A stretch of 15,147 nucleotides of DNA from Schleiferiaceae bacterium (GCA_030831045.1 JAURMB010000019.1:1-15147), one strand, 5' to 3'; shown: positions 1 through 7,743, counted from the first letter of the stretch. Notes: a model not told the origin generated them from the letters alone. A program made the numbers and translations.

Positions 1-72
1 CATTCCGAACAGAGTCGTTAAGCCCGTTTGCGCCGATGGTACTAGTACGCTGGGAGAGTAGGTCGCCGCCAT
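1..72 (+). rRNA. rrf: 5S ribosomal RNA, 3' portion (5' end outside window)
   Basis: The first ~72 bases match the conserved 3' two thirds of bacterial 5S rRNA: CATTCCGAACAGAG (loop B / helix III region) opens the window, GCGCCGATGGTACT follows at 31-44, and TGGGAGAGTAGGTCGCCGCC closes it at 51-70. The 5' third, which would pair with the 3' end, lies upstream of base 1. The exact 3' end is uncertain by a few bases (about 70-74). It is followed directly by an intrinsic terminator, so this is the distal end of an rRNA operon transcribed rightward; the 16S and 23S genes are presumably just outside the window. Confidence 0.93.
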
Positions 73-82
73 ACTTATACAG

Positions 83-115
83 AAACCCTCGCTTAGGCGG
101 GGGTTTTTTGTTTTT
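83..115 (+). terminator. Intrinsic terminator of the rRNA operon
   Basis: A 10-bp stem (83-92 with 97-106, one T:G wobble at 89/100) closes a TTAG loop at 93-96 and runs into a T-rich tract (104-109 and 111-115). It starts about 10 bases after the 5S 3' end, the usual place for an rRNA operon terminator. It also separates the rRNA unit from the protein gene that starts at 134/137. Confidence 0.9.
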
Positions 116-123
116 ATTCGCAT

Positions 124-131
124 CATATTTG
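124..131 (+). promoter_or_regulatory. Possible Bacteroidota -7 element for the exported-protein gene
   Basis: CATATTTG differs at one position from the Bacteroidota -7 consensus TAnnTTTG and ends only two bases before GTG 134 and five before ATG 137. No TTG lies at the expected ~17-23 base spacing (the nearest, 108-110, is 13 bases away). The call is weak on its own; it is recorded because the same arrangement recurs before several starts in this window. Confidence 0.25.
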
Positions 132-133
132 TA

Positions 134-1957
134 GTGATGAACGCACGTTTACACCGCCTCTGCACGTTAATCGCTTGGGCGGTTTTTTTATGTCCATTGG
201 CCTGGGGTCAAGCATCAACCGGTCTGAGTTCGGGAACGTCAGATTCGGTAGCGCGTCCGAGGGCTACGCGCATGGAGGACACGCTCCGTCCGATTCCTTG
301 GCAGACGGCAGTTTGGCAGGGCAAACGGTTTCGGGTGGTTTCTAAAGATGAAGAAGCGTTGTCGGTTCCATTGCCGTCAGGCCAAGCGTCGGTAAGTGCG
401 TTGGGAAGCCCAGATTGGGTATTTGGTAAGGGTTTGCAGTACGCAAGCTCCGTCGACGCCGCCCGCTTGGGCTATTGGAGTAATTCGGCACACGTGCTTC
501 CCGAGCAGTGGTCGCTGCGCAAGGGGCCATTACCGATGGTGGACTGGGTCGGACAGTCCGCTCAGGGTCGCGGGCAAGAATTTGGGGTGGTCGCGAGTGC
601 GTCGCCCGAGTATTATCAGCATTTTTGGATGGATTACCGCCGACTGCAGATGTCTGGCGGCTTGCTCCCTGAGGACCACTTTGCGGACCGCCTAAAGACG
701 GCCTTTTGGGGTCGGGATTCCGCACATACTTGGCGGTACCGGCTTCTGGCAGGTATTCATAGGACGGTCGACGGGGAGTCGGGTGGCGTGCCGAATTTAG
801 ATCTGTTGACTCTAGCGTCGTCGTGGCAGCCCAACCGAAATTTAGTGCCCACCCGCTGGACCACGGCCCAGCGCAGTGGAAGGACTCTGTCGGCGCAGGC
901 CACTTTGGTTCATGCCCGCAGCAATCTAGGCCTTGAGGTTGATTGGAGCCAAAGCACGCACGGATTTGGTGGGGCTCCGACCACGGCGGATTCGCTGAGG
1001 TATGCGGTAGTGGATGTGCGGTTTGGACGTTTTAGCCGGGCATTTTGGTCAGAACCGGCCATGCGGGGAATTTCCAGCATCCTACTCCTGCCGCGCATCC
1101 AGGCGGAATGGAGCATTGGGTTGCGTGGAGTTCAAGTCCAGTCATGGAATTCAGGAGTGTGGTCCGAGCGGAACGTGGGGCCCCAATGGTCTCCGGTGCT
1201 TCGCTGGGCTTACCCAGGTCGGCGCAATGTACTAAACGCGGAATGGGATGTGCTGCGCACGGCGGCGGAGGCTTCGTACGCTCGGCTCATCGAGAACGAG
1301 CCCATGGCACAGGTGAAGGTAGTGCAGCGATGGACGATGCCCTGGGAGGGACAGGTCGTAGACCAGGTACGCCGCGCTACGCTATGGGTGCAGCCGTGGC
1401 GGTCGTTGACGCTGCACGCGACGGTCAGTTCTTCGGATCCGGTTCTTCGCGTGGAGCGCTGGGACGCCCCCGAGGCCCAGTGGTCCGCCCGACCAGCTTG
1501 GGCGGTAGCGGGATTGGATTGGCACTCAGCGGTCCGCCTTAGCCGGTCCTGGTCCTTTGACCTGAGCGCGCAAGGGTGCTGGGCGTCGATCTCAGAGCTT
1601 GGACTTGCGCCGGCCAACGGAACGCTTAAGCTGGTTTATGCGCGGTCCGTTGCGGGACTGTACCCGGGAATGCGCGTTAAGCTCGAGCTGCAGGGCCAAG
1701 GTTGGTCGGGAGGCTGGCAGCGCCCAGTTTGGGTAGCTGAGCGCGGACTGTTTGCTTTTTCAGACGAATCAGACGCGATGCCGATGGGGGGGCTGGTACA
1801 CGCCGCCGTGATGCTCTACCTGGGGGAGGCGCAACTGGGGGTAGTGGTTCAAAATGCCAACCAAGGATGGATGCCCAATACCGTGTTCATGGCCCAGCAC
1901 TATCCGGTGACGCCGGCGAGTGTGCGCTGGTTTTTGCGCTGGCGCATGTTTGAGTGA
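134..1957 (+). CDS. Exported Trp-rich protein, probable outer-membrane beta-barrel (porin-like)
   Basis: A 607-residue protein with a clear signal peptide: basic MMNARLHR, a hydrophobic core around residues 9-22, and a likely signal peptidase I site after LAWGQ (about residue 26). The mature part lacks further membrane helices, is rich in short aromatic and polar alternations (about 38 Trp by eye, ~6%), and ends in an aromatic/basic strand, VRWFLRWRMFE, as outer-membrane barrels do. The stretch FWMDYRRLQMSGGLLP (about 157-172) followed by a GG-containing turn is reminiscent of the Bacteroidota putative porin family (Porin_10), but I could not test this. GTG 134 and ATG 137 are adjacent start choices and ATG 137 may be the real one. 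Likely role: channel or structural outer-membrane protein; substrate unknown. It stands alone between the rRNA terminator and the convergent dnaB. Confidence 0.65.
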   Translation: MMNARLHRLCTLIAWAVFLCPLAWGQASTGLSSGTSDSVARPRATRMEDTLRPIPWQTAVWQGKRFRVVSKDEEALSVPLPSGQASVSALGSPDWVFGKGLQYASSVDAARLGYWSNSAHVLPEQWSLRKGPLPMVDWVGQSAQGRGQEFGVVASASPEYYQHFWMDYRRLQMSGGLLPEDHFADRLKTAFWGRDSAHTWRYRLLAGIHRTVDGESGGVPNLDLLTLASSWQPNRNLVPTRWTTAQRSGRTLSAQATLVHARSNLGLEVDWSQSTHGFGGAPTTADSLRYAVVDVRFGRFSRAFWSEPAMRGISSILLLPRIQAEWSIGLRGVQVQSWNSGVWSERNVGPQWSPVLRWAYPGRRNVLNAEWDVLRTAAEASYARLIENEPMAQVKVVQRWTMPWEGQVVDQVRRATLWVQPWRSLTLHATVSSSDPVLRVERWDAPEAQWSARPAWAVAGLDWHSAVRLSRSWSFDLSAQGCWASISELGLAPANGTLKLVYARSVAGLYPGMRVKLELQGQGWSGGWQRPVWVAERGLFAFSDESDAMPMGGLVHAAVMLYLGEAQLGVVVQNANQGWMPNTVFMAQHYPVTPASVRWFLRWRMFE

Positions 1958-1995
1958 CGGCAGAATCCCGAGGCGCCTGCATATGAACTTTATGC

Positions 1996-3513
1996 TTAGA
2001 AGGGCGGGTAGTCGTCGCCGTCGCCCGGCTCAACCCGGTTCATTTTAGACTCAAACACCGAATCAGACCGGTCGTCGGAAACTGAACCTCGGGCGCTGTA
2101 CCCGGTTTCAAGGTCGGAGAAACGAGCCATGGCGCCTTCAAACTTCAGGCGTACGTTTTCTAAAGAACCGTTTCGGTGCTTGGCAATGATGAGTTCAGCT
2201 TGGCCGTCGGCCGGTGTTTGGTCATCGTCCCATTCGTGAATGCCATAGTATTCGGGACGGTAGATGAACGACACGATGTCGGCGTCTTGCTCAATGGCTC
2301 CCGATTCGCGCAAGTCAGAAAGCAGCGGGCGTTTGGAGCCTCCGCGCGTTTCAACGGCACGGGAAAGCTGCGAAAGAGCGATTACGGGAATGTCAAGTTC
2401 CTTGGCGATCGATTTTAGTGCCCGTGAGATTGATGAAATTTCTTGTTCGCGGTTGCCACCGGCTTTGGAGTTTCCGGCGGTCATCAGCTGAAGGTAGTCG
2501 ATCACGATGACGCCAATTTGGTGCTGAGAGGCCAGACGGCGGCACTTGGCCCGAAGGTCAAAGATGCTCAAGCCCGGTGTGTCGTCGATGAAAATCGGCG
2601 CCTCCTGAAGGGCCTTGACCTTGGACGTGAGCTGCGCCCACTCGGTGGGATCGAGGTTTCCGCGGCGAAGTTTTTCAGCACCAATTCCCGTTTCTGATGA
2701 AATCATGCGGGTGATGAGCTGAACCGACGACATTTCGAGGCTGAACACGGCGACGGGCACTTTGTGTCCCACCGCCATGTTGCGCGCCATGCTGAGCACG
2801 AAGGCGGTTTTACCCATACCAGGTCGGGCTGCTAAAATCACTAAATCGGATCGCTGCCAGCCCGAGGTTACGCGGTCGACTTCGCGGAATCCACTCGGTA
2901 CGCCGGAAAGGCCTTCGCGCTGCGAGATGGCCGAAATTCGGTCTAAGGCCTGCTTGACGAGGTTGAGCGAGGATTCGTAGTTGCGCTTGAGGTTGCCCTG
3001 CGAAACGCTAAACAACGATTGTTCGGCGCTGTCGAGCAGGTCAAGCACGTCGCTGGTCTCGTCGTAGGCCTTTTCAATGAGCTCGTTGGAGATGCGAATG
3101 AGTTCGCGCTGGATGTGCTTTTGCACCACGATTCGGGCGTGGTACTCAATGTGTGCCGAAGACGAAACGCGCGTGCTGAGGTTGATGAGCTTGGCTTCGC
3201 CGCCCACCCGTTCGAGGTTGCCGTTTTTGCGAAGGAGCTGCGCAACGGTCAAAATATCGACCGGTTGGGAGTCTGAAAAAAGGTCTTTGACGGCCGAAAA
3301 AATGGCTTGATGCGACTCGGCATAAAACGTTTCTGGCGTCAGGATGTCGATGACCTTGGAGAGGGCATTGCGGTCAATCAGCAGCGAACCGAGTACGGCT
3401 TCTTCAAGTTCAATGGCTTGGGGCGGAAGCTTGCCGGCTGCGGAGGGCAACGAAATGCTTCCCGACGCGGGGCGGCGGGGACTGGTGCGGGGCAGGGGCT
3501 GATTGGCTTCCAC
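1996..3513 (-). CDS. dnaB: Replicative DNA helicase DnaB
   Basis: A 505-residue hexameric 5'-3' helicase that unwinds DNA at the replication fork. The N-terminal primase-interacting domain starts near LPPQAIELEEAVLGSLL (29-45). The RecA-like C-terminal domain carries Walker A AARPGMGKT (228-236), Walker B VIVIDYLQL (335-343), the SQLSRAVE motif (381-388) and the arginine-finger region KHRNG (445-449). There is no intein at the Walker A or Walker B sites, where DnaB inteins often sit. The start is GTG, six bases after the accA stop, and no ATG lies nearby; a Pro/Ser-rich leader of about 28 residues precedes the domain. The tail after residue 470 is polar, acidic and probably disordered, ending DGDDYPPF, which resembles the SSB C-terminal tip. 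It is the last gene of the leftward run and converges with the exported-protein gene across 38 bases. Confidence 0.97.
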   Translation of the reverse strand: MEANQPLPRTSPRRPASGSISLPSAAGKLPPQAIELEEAVLGSLLIDRNALSKVIDILTPETFYAESHQAIFSAVKDLFSDSQPVDILTVAQLLRKNGNLERVGGEAKLINLSTRVSSSAHIEYHARIVVQKHIQRELIRISNELIEKAYDETSDVLDLLDSAEQSLFSVSQGNLKRNYESSLNLVKQALDRISAISQREGLSGVPSGFREVDRVTSGWQRSDLVILAARPGMGKTAFVLSMARNMAVGHKVPVAVFSLEMSSVQLITRMISSETGIGAEKLRRGNLDPTEWAQLTSKVKALQEAPIFIDDTPGLSIFDLRAKCRRLASQHQIGVIVIDYLQLMTAGNSKAGGNREQEISSISRALKSIAKELDIPVIALSQLSRAVETRGGSKRPLLSDLRESGAIEQDADIVSFIYRPEYYGIHEWDDDQTPADGQAELIIAKHRNGSLENVRLKFEGAMARFSDLETGYSARGSVSDDRSDSVFESKMNRVEPGDGDDYPPF

Positions 3514-3519
3514 AGCGAA

Positions 3520-4476
3520 TTAGGCGTTTTCGTAAACACCCATGTTGCTGAACTTGTCCATGCGGAGCGCCACGCGCTCTTGCGGGTCGAGCTTCGCGAG
3601 TTCACGGTAGTGCGATAAAATTTCGGACTTCAGCGTGGCAAACATCGCCTCGGGGTTGCGGTGCACGCCTCCGAGGGGTTCGGGAACGATGCCGTCGATC
3701 AGGCCGTTGGCCAGCATGTCTTTGGCGGTGAGCTTGAGCGCCTCTGCGGCGGTGGTTTTGTAGTCCCAGCTGCGCCACAAGATGGACGAGCAAGATTCCG
3801 GGCTTATGACCGAGTACCAGGTGTTTTCGAGCATGAGTACCCGATCGCCTACGCCGATGCCCAAAGCTCCGCCCGAAGCACCTTCGCCAATGATCACGCA
3901 GATGACGGGCACCTTGAGGCGCGTCATTTCCATGATGTTGCGGGCAATTGCTTCGCCTTGTCCGCGCTCTTCGGCTTCGAGGCCGGGAAAGGCACCAGGA
4001 GTATCAATGAGCGTAACGATAGGGCGACCAAACTTTTCTGCTTGCTTGAACAAGCGAAGGGCTTTGCGGTAGCCGTCGGGGTTTGCCATGCCAAAGTTGC
4101 GCAGCTGGCGCATTTTGGTATTGATGCCTTTTTGCTGGCCGACAAACATGAAGGATTCGCCGTCGAGCCAGCCCCATCCGCCGACCATGGCCTTGTCGTC
4201 TTTGACGTAGCGGTCGCCGTGAAGCTCGCTGAACTGCCCGTTGGTCATCGCGTTGATGTAGGCCAAGGTGTAGGGGCGGTTTGGATGGCGGCTGAGCTGA
4301 ACGCGCTGCCATGCCGTGAGCGAACTCGCGAGCTCGCGAAAGGTCGCGTCGCGTTTTTCGGTGAGCTCGTCGATGGACTGCTTCATCGAAACGCCAGTCT
4401 CCTGCTCAAGGGCTTCGGCTTTGGCGATTTGCTCGTCCAGTTCACGAATCGGGGCTTCAAAATCTAGGTATTCCAT
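3520..4476 (-). CDS. accA: Acetyl-CoA carboxylase carboxyltransferase subunit alpha
   Basis: A 318-residue protein, the family's usual length. With AccD it transfers the carboxyl group from carboxybiotin to acetyl-CoA, giving malonyl-CoA, the first committed step of fatty acid synthesis, in the cytosol. It shows an N-terminal coiled-coil-like segment (about 8-55), HGDRY (86-90), the crotonase-fold stretch [10 protein letters not shown] (156-165), the oxyanion-forming GEGASGG (197-203) and PESCSSILW (226-234). ATG 4476 gives the standard start MEYLDFE. It lies 51 bases after the DMT transporter gene and six bases before dnaB, so accA and dnaB are almost certainly co-transcribed. An exact TAnnTTTG element at 4496-4503 could provide an additional promoter. 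Confidence 0.97.
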   Translation of the reverse strand: MEYLDFEAPIRELDEQIAKAEALEQETGVSMKQSIDELTEKRDATFRELASSLTAWQRVQLSRHPNRPYTLAYINAMTNGQFSELHGDRYVKDDKAMVGGWGWLDGESFMFVGQQKGINTKMRQLRNFGMANPDGYRKALRLFKQAEKFGRPIVTLIDTPGAFPGLEAEERGQGEAIARNIMEMTRLKVPVICVIIGEGASGGALGIGVGDRVLMLENTWYSVISPESCSSILWRSWDYKTTAAEALKLTAKDMLANGLIDGIVPEPLGGVHRNPEAMFATLKSEILSHYRELAKLDPQERVALRMDKFSNMGVYENA

Positions 4477-4495
4477 GCAGATGATCTCAGGGCCT

Positions 4496-4503
4496 CAAAC
4501 CTA
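4496..4503 (-). promoter_or_regulatory. Candidate -7 promoter element upstream of accA-dnaB
   Basis: On the minus strand this reads TAGGTTTG, an exact match to the Bacteroidota TAnnTTTG element, 19 bases before the accA ATG and inside the 51-base gap after the DMT transporter gene. No convincing -33 TTG was seen at the usual spacing. It could drive accA-dnaB separately from the tgt-led transcript. Confidence 0.35.
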
Positions 4504-4527
4504 CAACTTTTTGCTGCCTTGGCGGGC

Positions 4528-5445
4528 TTATGTGGATAACTTCGCTCGGCTGCGGCGCTGCACCCAGGCGTTGGCTAGGAGCATAACGAGGACGACGGCG
4601 AACCCGGCGTAGAAGAGCGGCGGCATGGCTTCGTCCGCCCCGAAAACGAGTAGGGCGAGGAGGATGCCATAAATAGGTTCCATGGAAATCGTGAGCACCA
4701 CGGTAAAGGGGCTGAGGTAGCGCATAATGCGCACGGACTGCACAAAGGCAAATGCGGTACAAAAGCTGGCAAGAAGGGCTAGGTAGGCCCAGTCGGAAGC
4801 GCTGGGAGCGCGCAGCGTCGTGCTGAGGTCGCCCGCGATCGCGAGGTAGATGCTGAGGCCCGCGAGTCCGGCAAGAAGTTCCCAAAACGAAATGGAGGCG
4901 GCGTCCATGTCGCGCACGATCCGCCCATTGAGTACCGAAAAAAGAGCGGACAGCGCCGAGCTGACCAGACCCACGGCGATGGCGAGGCCCTGGCCCTGCA
5001 CTGAGCCGACGACCATGAGGAGTCCGACGACGACGCCAAAGCTCACGGCGACTTCGCTCCAGGCCAACTTGCGCCGAAAGAACAAGGGCTCAAGGAAGGC
5101 GGTAAAGAGCGGGCCGGTCGACAAGCAAGCCAGGGTCAACGAAATGTTGGAAAGCTTAATGGCGGCATAAAAGGTGACCCAGTGCACCATGAGGACTAGG
5201 CCATTGAGGACCAGCGTGGTGGAAAGGCGACGGTTGGGGAGGCGCTGCAGCCGCCCGCCAAGGAGGCGCTGGTAGGCCCACAAAAAAACTACGGCGAGCA
5301 CAATGCGGTGCCAAACCAGGTCGAGGGCATTGACGCTGATCAAGCGCCCGAGCACCCCCGTGAACCCCCAGATGAGCACGATAAAGTGCATCCAGGCGTG
5401 GTGAATTCTGACGGGGTCGTGGTCGTTGGGTCGAAGCAGGGACAT
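4528..5445 (-). CDS. EamA/DMT-superfamily inner-membrane transporter
   Basis: A 305-residue, highly hydrophobic protein with about ten predicted membrane helices in two repeated halves, as in EamA-domain drug/metabolite transporters. The first helix contains HFIVLIWGFTGVLGR; the end of the first repeat has the typical LSTGPLFTAFLEPLFFRRKL segment and the second repeat the matching ISMEPIYGILLALLVFG. ATG 5445 (MSLLRPND) is chosen because it falls 13 bases after the preceding stop. An in-frame ATG at 5502 would overlap the LptF/LptG gene by 44 bases and add a non-conserved 19-residue leader. The substrate cannot be predicted; family members export amino acids, nucleotide precursors or other small metabolites. 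The gene sits between the permease and accA in the same direction. Confidence 0.88.
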   Translation of the reverse strand: MSLLRPNDHDPVRIHHAWMHFIVLIWGFTGVLGRLISVNALDLVWHRIVLAVVFLWAYQRLLGGRLQRLPNRRLSTTLVLNGLVLMVHWVTFYAAIKLSNISLTLACLSTGPLFTAFLEPLFFRRKLAWSEVAVSFGVVVGLLMVVGSVQGQGLAIAVGLVSSALSALFSVLNGRIVRDMDAASISFWELLAGLAGLSIYLAIAGDLSTTLRAPSASDWAYLALLASFCTAFAFVQSVRIMRYLSPFTVVLTISMEPIYGILLALLVFGADEAMPPLFYAGFAVVLVMLLANAWVQRRSRAKLST

Positions 5446-5458
5446 GCTTGGAGTGCCG

Positions 5459-6550
5459 TTATTTCGGTGCTTTGAGGTAGAGGTAGGTGGTGATTCCGCC
5501 AAAAAGTAGGTTGGGGAGCCAGACCGCCCAAAATGGGGGCACGTTGAGGGCCATCATGCTGATGCTGCCGAGCTGCATGAAAAAGATGTAGATGACCACA
5601 AACAGCAGGCCGAGGGCAATGGGCGCGCCAAGGCCCCCGCGGCGTTTGGCCGACGAAAGGGCAAATCCCATGACAACCAAGATGAACATCGAGAAGGGGT
5701 AAGCAGTGCGGCGGTACCATTCGGCTTCGTGCCATACCACGGCTTCGGAACCGCTCAGGCGTTCTTGGGCCAAAAAACGGCGCAGCTGCGGCGACGTCAT
5801 GGTTTCGGTGCGCCGCTGGTCGGGGTTGAGCAATGCGGGCTTGAAGGCGAAGTTGGAATCGAGCGTGCGCCCTTGCGCTACCCGGCTGATGCCGCGGGCG
5901 TTGAACTGCCGGCGGTTCCAGTTGTCGAGCTTCCACGTCTGGGCGATGCTGTCGTAGCGCAGGTAGTCGCCGCGCAGCTTGCTCACCAGTCGGCTGCCGT
6001 CAAAGACTTCGTAGCTAAAGTGGTAGCCGGCTTGGCGTTCAGGGCTCCAGGTTTCGAGGTAGATGTAGTGACCCGGCAAGATTTGGCGGTGAATGTTAAT
6101 GGGGCGCTTCGGCGCGACGTCTTGCACGTAGCGGTCTTCGAATTCAAGGCGCGCGATGTTGCTGTGCGGAACCACAAAGTGCGCGAGCAGCATCATGATG
6201 AGAAAGACGACGCCCGCACTGGCAAGGGCCGGGCGCATCAATCGGCGAAACGGCATGCCTCCGGCGAGAACGGCCATGAGTTCCGAGCGGTTGGCCAGCC
6301 GGGCCGTGGTAAACACGGTCGACAGAAACAAAATCAAGGCGCTGAAGGTCGAGCCGTAGTACAGCAAGAAGTGACCGTAGTAGTGCTGCAGCGCAAAGCC
6401 CACGGTGATGCCCTGGTTTAGAAAGTTGTCAATTTTTTGGGATATGTCGAAGACCACCGCAATCGCCATGATCAGGGACATGAACAGGGCAAAGGTTCCC
6501 AAAAACTGCCCGAGCAGGTAGCGATCGATGCGAAGGAACATGCGGGTCAT
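5459..6550 (-). CDS. LptF/LptG family permease (YjgP/YjgQ), LPS export
   Basis: A 363-residue inner-membrane protein of the LptF/LptG family, which with LptB2 and LptC extracts lipopolysaccharide from the inner membrane toward the periplasmic bridge. Six membrane helices are visible, near residues 14-34, 62-82, 108-128, 284-300, 308-326 and 338-358. The ~150-residue soluble region between helices 3 and 4 is the periplasmic beta-jellyroll domain. The cytoplasmic loop ARLANRSELMAVLAGGMPFRR (83-103) is the conserved LptB-contacting segment. The position after tgt suggests the LptG-like paralogue, but LptF cannot be excluded from sequence alone. ATG 6550 is 16 bases after the tgt stop; a second ATG three codons later (MFLRIDRY) is an alternative. 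Because it follows an interrupted tgt, transcriptional polarity could lower its expression unless an internal promoter exists. Confidence 0.92.
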   Translation of the reverse strand: MTRMFLRIDRYLLGQFLGTFALFMSLIMAIAVVFDISQKIDNFLNQGITVGFALQHYYGHFLLYYGSTFSALILFLSTVFTTARLANRSELMAVLAGGMPFRRLMRPALASAGVVFLIMMLLAHFVVPHSNIARLEFEDRYVQDVAPKRPINIHRQILPGHYIYLETWSPERQAGYHFSYEVFDGSRLVSKLRGDYLRYDSIAQTWKLDNWNRRQFNARGISRVAQGRTLDSNFAFKPALLNPDQRRTETMTSPQLRRFLAQERLSGSEAVVWHEAEWYRRTAYPFSMFILVVMGFALSSAKRRGGLGAPIALGLLFVVIYIFFMQLGSISMMALNVPPFWAVWLPNLLFGGITTYLYLKAPK

Positions 6551-6566
6551 GAAATCGGGCTAAGGG

Positions 6567-7697
6567 CTACAGGCGCTGCGTGAGCTTGGGGACCAGCGCA
6601 TCCTTCCAGCTGCGAAAGCTCCCGTCGGCAATCCGCGCGCGGGCCTCTTCGACCAACGCCAGGTAAAAGCGCAAATTGTGCTGCGAGGCAATTTGGCGAC
6701 CGAGGGCTTCGTCGGCGCGGAACAAATGGTGCACGTAAGCCTTGGTGTAGCGCGCGTCCACGGCGGAGTCGCCGTCGGGGTCCAGCGGACTAAAATCGCG
6801 CGCCCATTTGGCGTTGCGCAGGTTTACCGTGCCTTGCCGGGTGAAGATTTGGCCGTTCCGCCCGTTTCGGGTGGGCATAACGCAGTCAAACATGTCTACG
6901 CCCAACGCAATGGACTCCAGAATGTTGGCGGGGGTGCCGACGCCCATGAGGTAGCGCGGACGGTCGGCCGGAAGAATGGCGCAAACTTCGGCGGTCATGG
7001 CGTACATCTCGTCGTGGGGTTCGCCCACGCTCAAGCCGCCAATGGCGTTGCCCCAGGCGTTTTTGGCCGCCACGAATTCGGCAGATTCCGCGCGGAGGTC
7101 TGAAAACGTCGAGCCCTGCACGATTGGAAAAAGCGCCTGCTCAAAGCCGTATTTGGGCTCGGTGGCGTTCCACCGAACGAGGCATCGGTCCAGCCATCGG
7201 TGCGTGCGCTCCATGGCCTAGCGGGCGTACTTTTTTTCGATGGGGTACGAGGTGCATTCGTCAAAAGCCATGGCGATGTCGGCGCCTATGCTCCGCTGCA
7301 CGTCCATGACCGATTCGGGGGAGAAGAGGTGGGTGCTGCCGTCGATGTGCGATTGAAATTTCACGCCTTCTTCGCGGATTTTGCGGCGGTCCTCTAAGCT
7401 GTACACCTGGAATCCGCCGCTGTCGGTCAGCATCGGCCCGCCCCAGGTAGTGAAGCCGTGCAGCCCGCCCGCCTGCTCCAGCACCTCAGTGCCCGGCCTC
7501 AGGTAAAGGTGGTAGGTGTTGCCCAGCACCAAATGCGCGCGAACGTCGTGCTCCAGCAAATCGGGCCCCACGGCCTTGACGGTTCCCTGGGTTCCGACGG
7601 GCATAAAAATGGGCGTCGGAACCGCGCCGTGTGCCGTATGAAGGGCGCCTACCCGTGCGGCAGAATGGGGGTCTTTGGCTTGGATTTCGAATTGCAC
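6567..7697 (-). pseudogene. tgt: tRNA-guanine transglycosylase interrupted by one in-frame amber codon
   Basis: TGT exchanges the wobble guanine of GUN-anticodon tRNAs (Asp, Asn, His, Tyr) for preQ1 in queuosine synthesis. From GTG 7697 (VQFEIQAKD, aligned with the usual family start) to the TAG at 6567 there are 376 codons, the normal length, in one frame. The only defect is TAG at 7220-7218, codon 160, reading KKYAR-TAG-AMERTHRW where relatives have YAK-x-SMELTHRW. The first half holds the proton-acceptor DSGGFQ (D92). The second holds VQG, GGLSVGEP and the nucleophile in MFDCVMPTRNGRNG (about D271), so the first fragment alone cannot work. An ATG three bases after the TAG could restart translation and make a second fragment of 215 residues. 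The three zinc-ligand cysteines of E. coli TGT are absent (GDSAVD instead of CDCYTC) while the histidine in QHNL remains. I recall the same loss in other Bacteroidota TGTs. An upstream in-frame ATG at 7946 is rejected as it lies inside the divergent gene. Alternatives: sequencing error, recent mutation, suppression, or a two-piece enzyme. Confidence 0.9.
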
Positions 7698-7701
7698 GCG
7701 G

Positions 7702-7709
7702 CAAAGGTA
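7702..7709 (-). promoter_or_regulatory. Candidate -7 promoter element for the tgt operon
   Basis: On the minus strand this reads TACCTTTG, an exact TAnnTTTG match, four bases (CCGC) before the GTG start of tgt. Transcription would begin at or next to the start codon, giving an almost leaderless message. It is back to back with the element at 7728-7735 on the other strand. No -33 TTG was found at standard spacing. Confidence 0.42.
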
Positions 7710-7727
7710 CGGCTTGGGTTCTTGGAC

Positions 7728-7735
7728 TACTTTTG
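7728..7735 (+). promoter_or_regulatory. Candidate -7 promoter element for the GT2-like gene and rsmG
   Basis: TACTTTTG is an exact match to TAnnTTTG, five bases before GTG 7741 and eight before ATG 7744. It pairs divergently with the tgt element at 7702-7709, with 18 bases between them, so this 43-base gap would hold both promoters. No TTG is present at the usual -33 spacing. Confidence 0.42.
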
Positions 7736-7743
7736 CCGTCGTG

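Noticed and set aside
1958..1995. Terminator between the convergent exported-protein gene and dnaB.
   Set aside because: Only an 8-bp palindrome (AGGCGCCT, 1971-1978) and a weak 5-bp stem (1979-1995) are present, with no T-tract on either side.
3661..4467. Open frame on the + strand opposite accA (268 codons).
   Set aside because: Antisense shadow of accA with low-complexity Ala/Phe/Gly composition and no family features.
7218..7220. Genetic-code change with TAG as sense codon.
   Set aside because: TAG is the natural terminator of tgt (6567) and of pruA (9659), both at the expected protein ends, so reassignment is unlikely.
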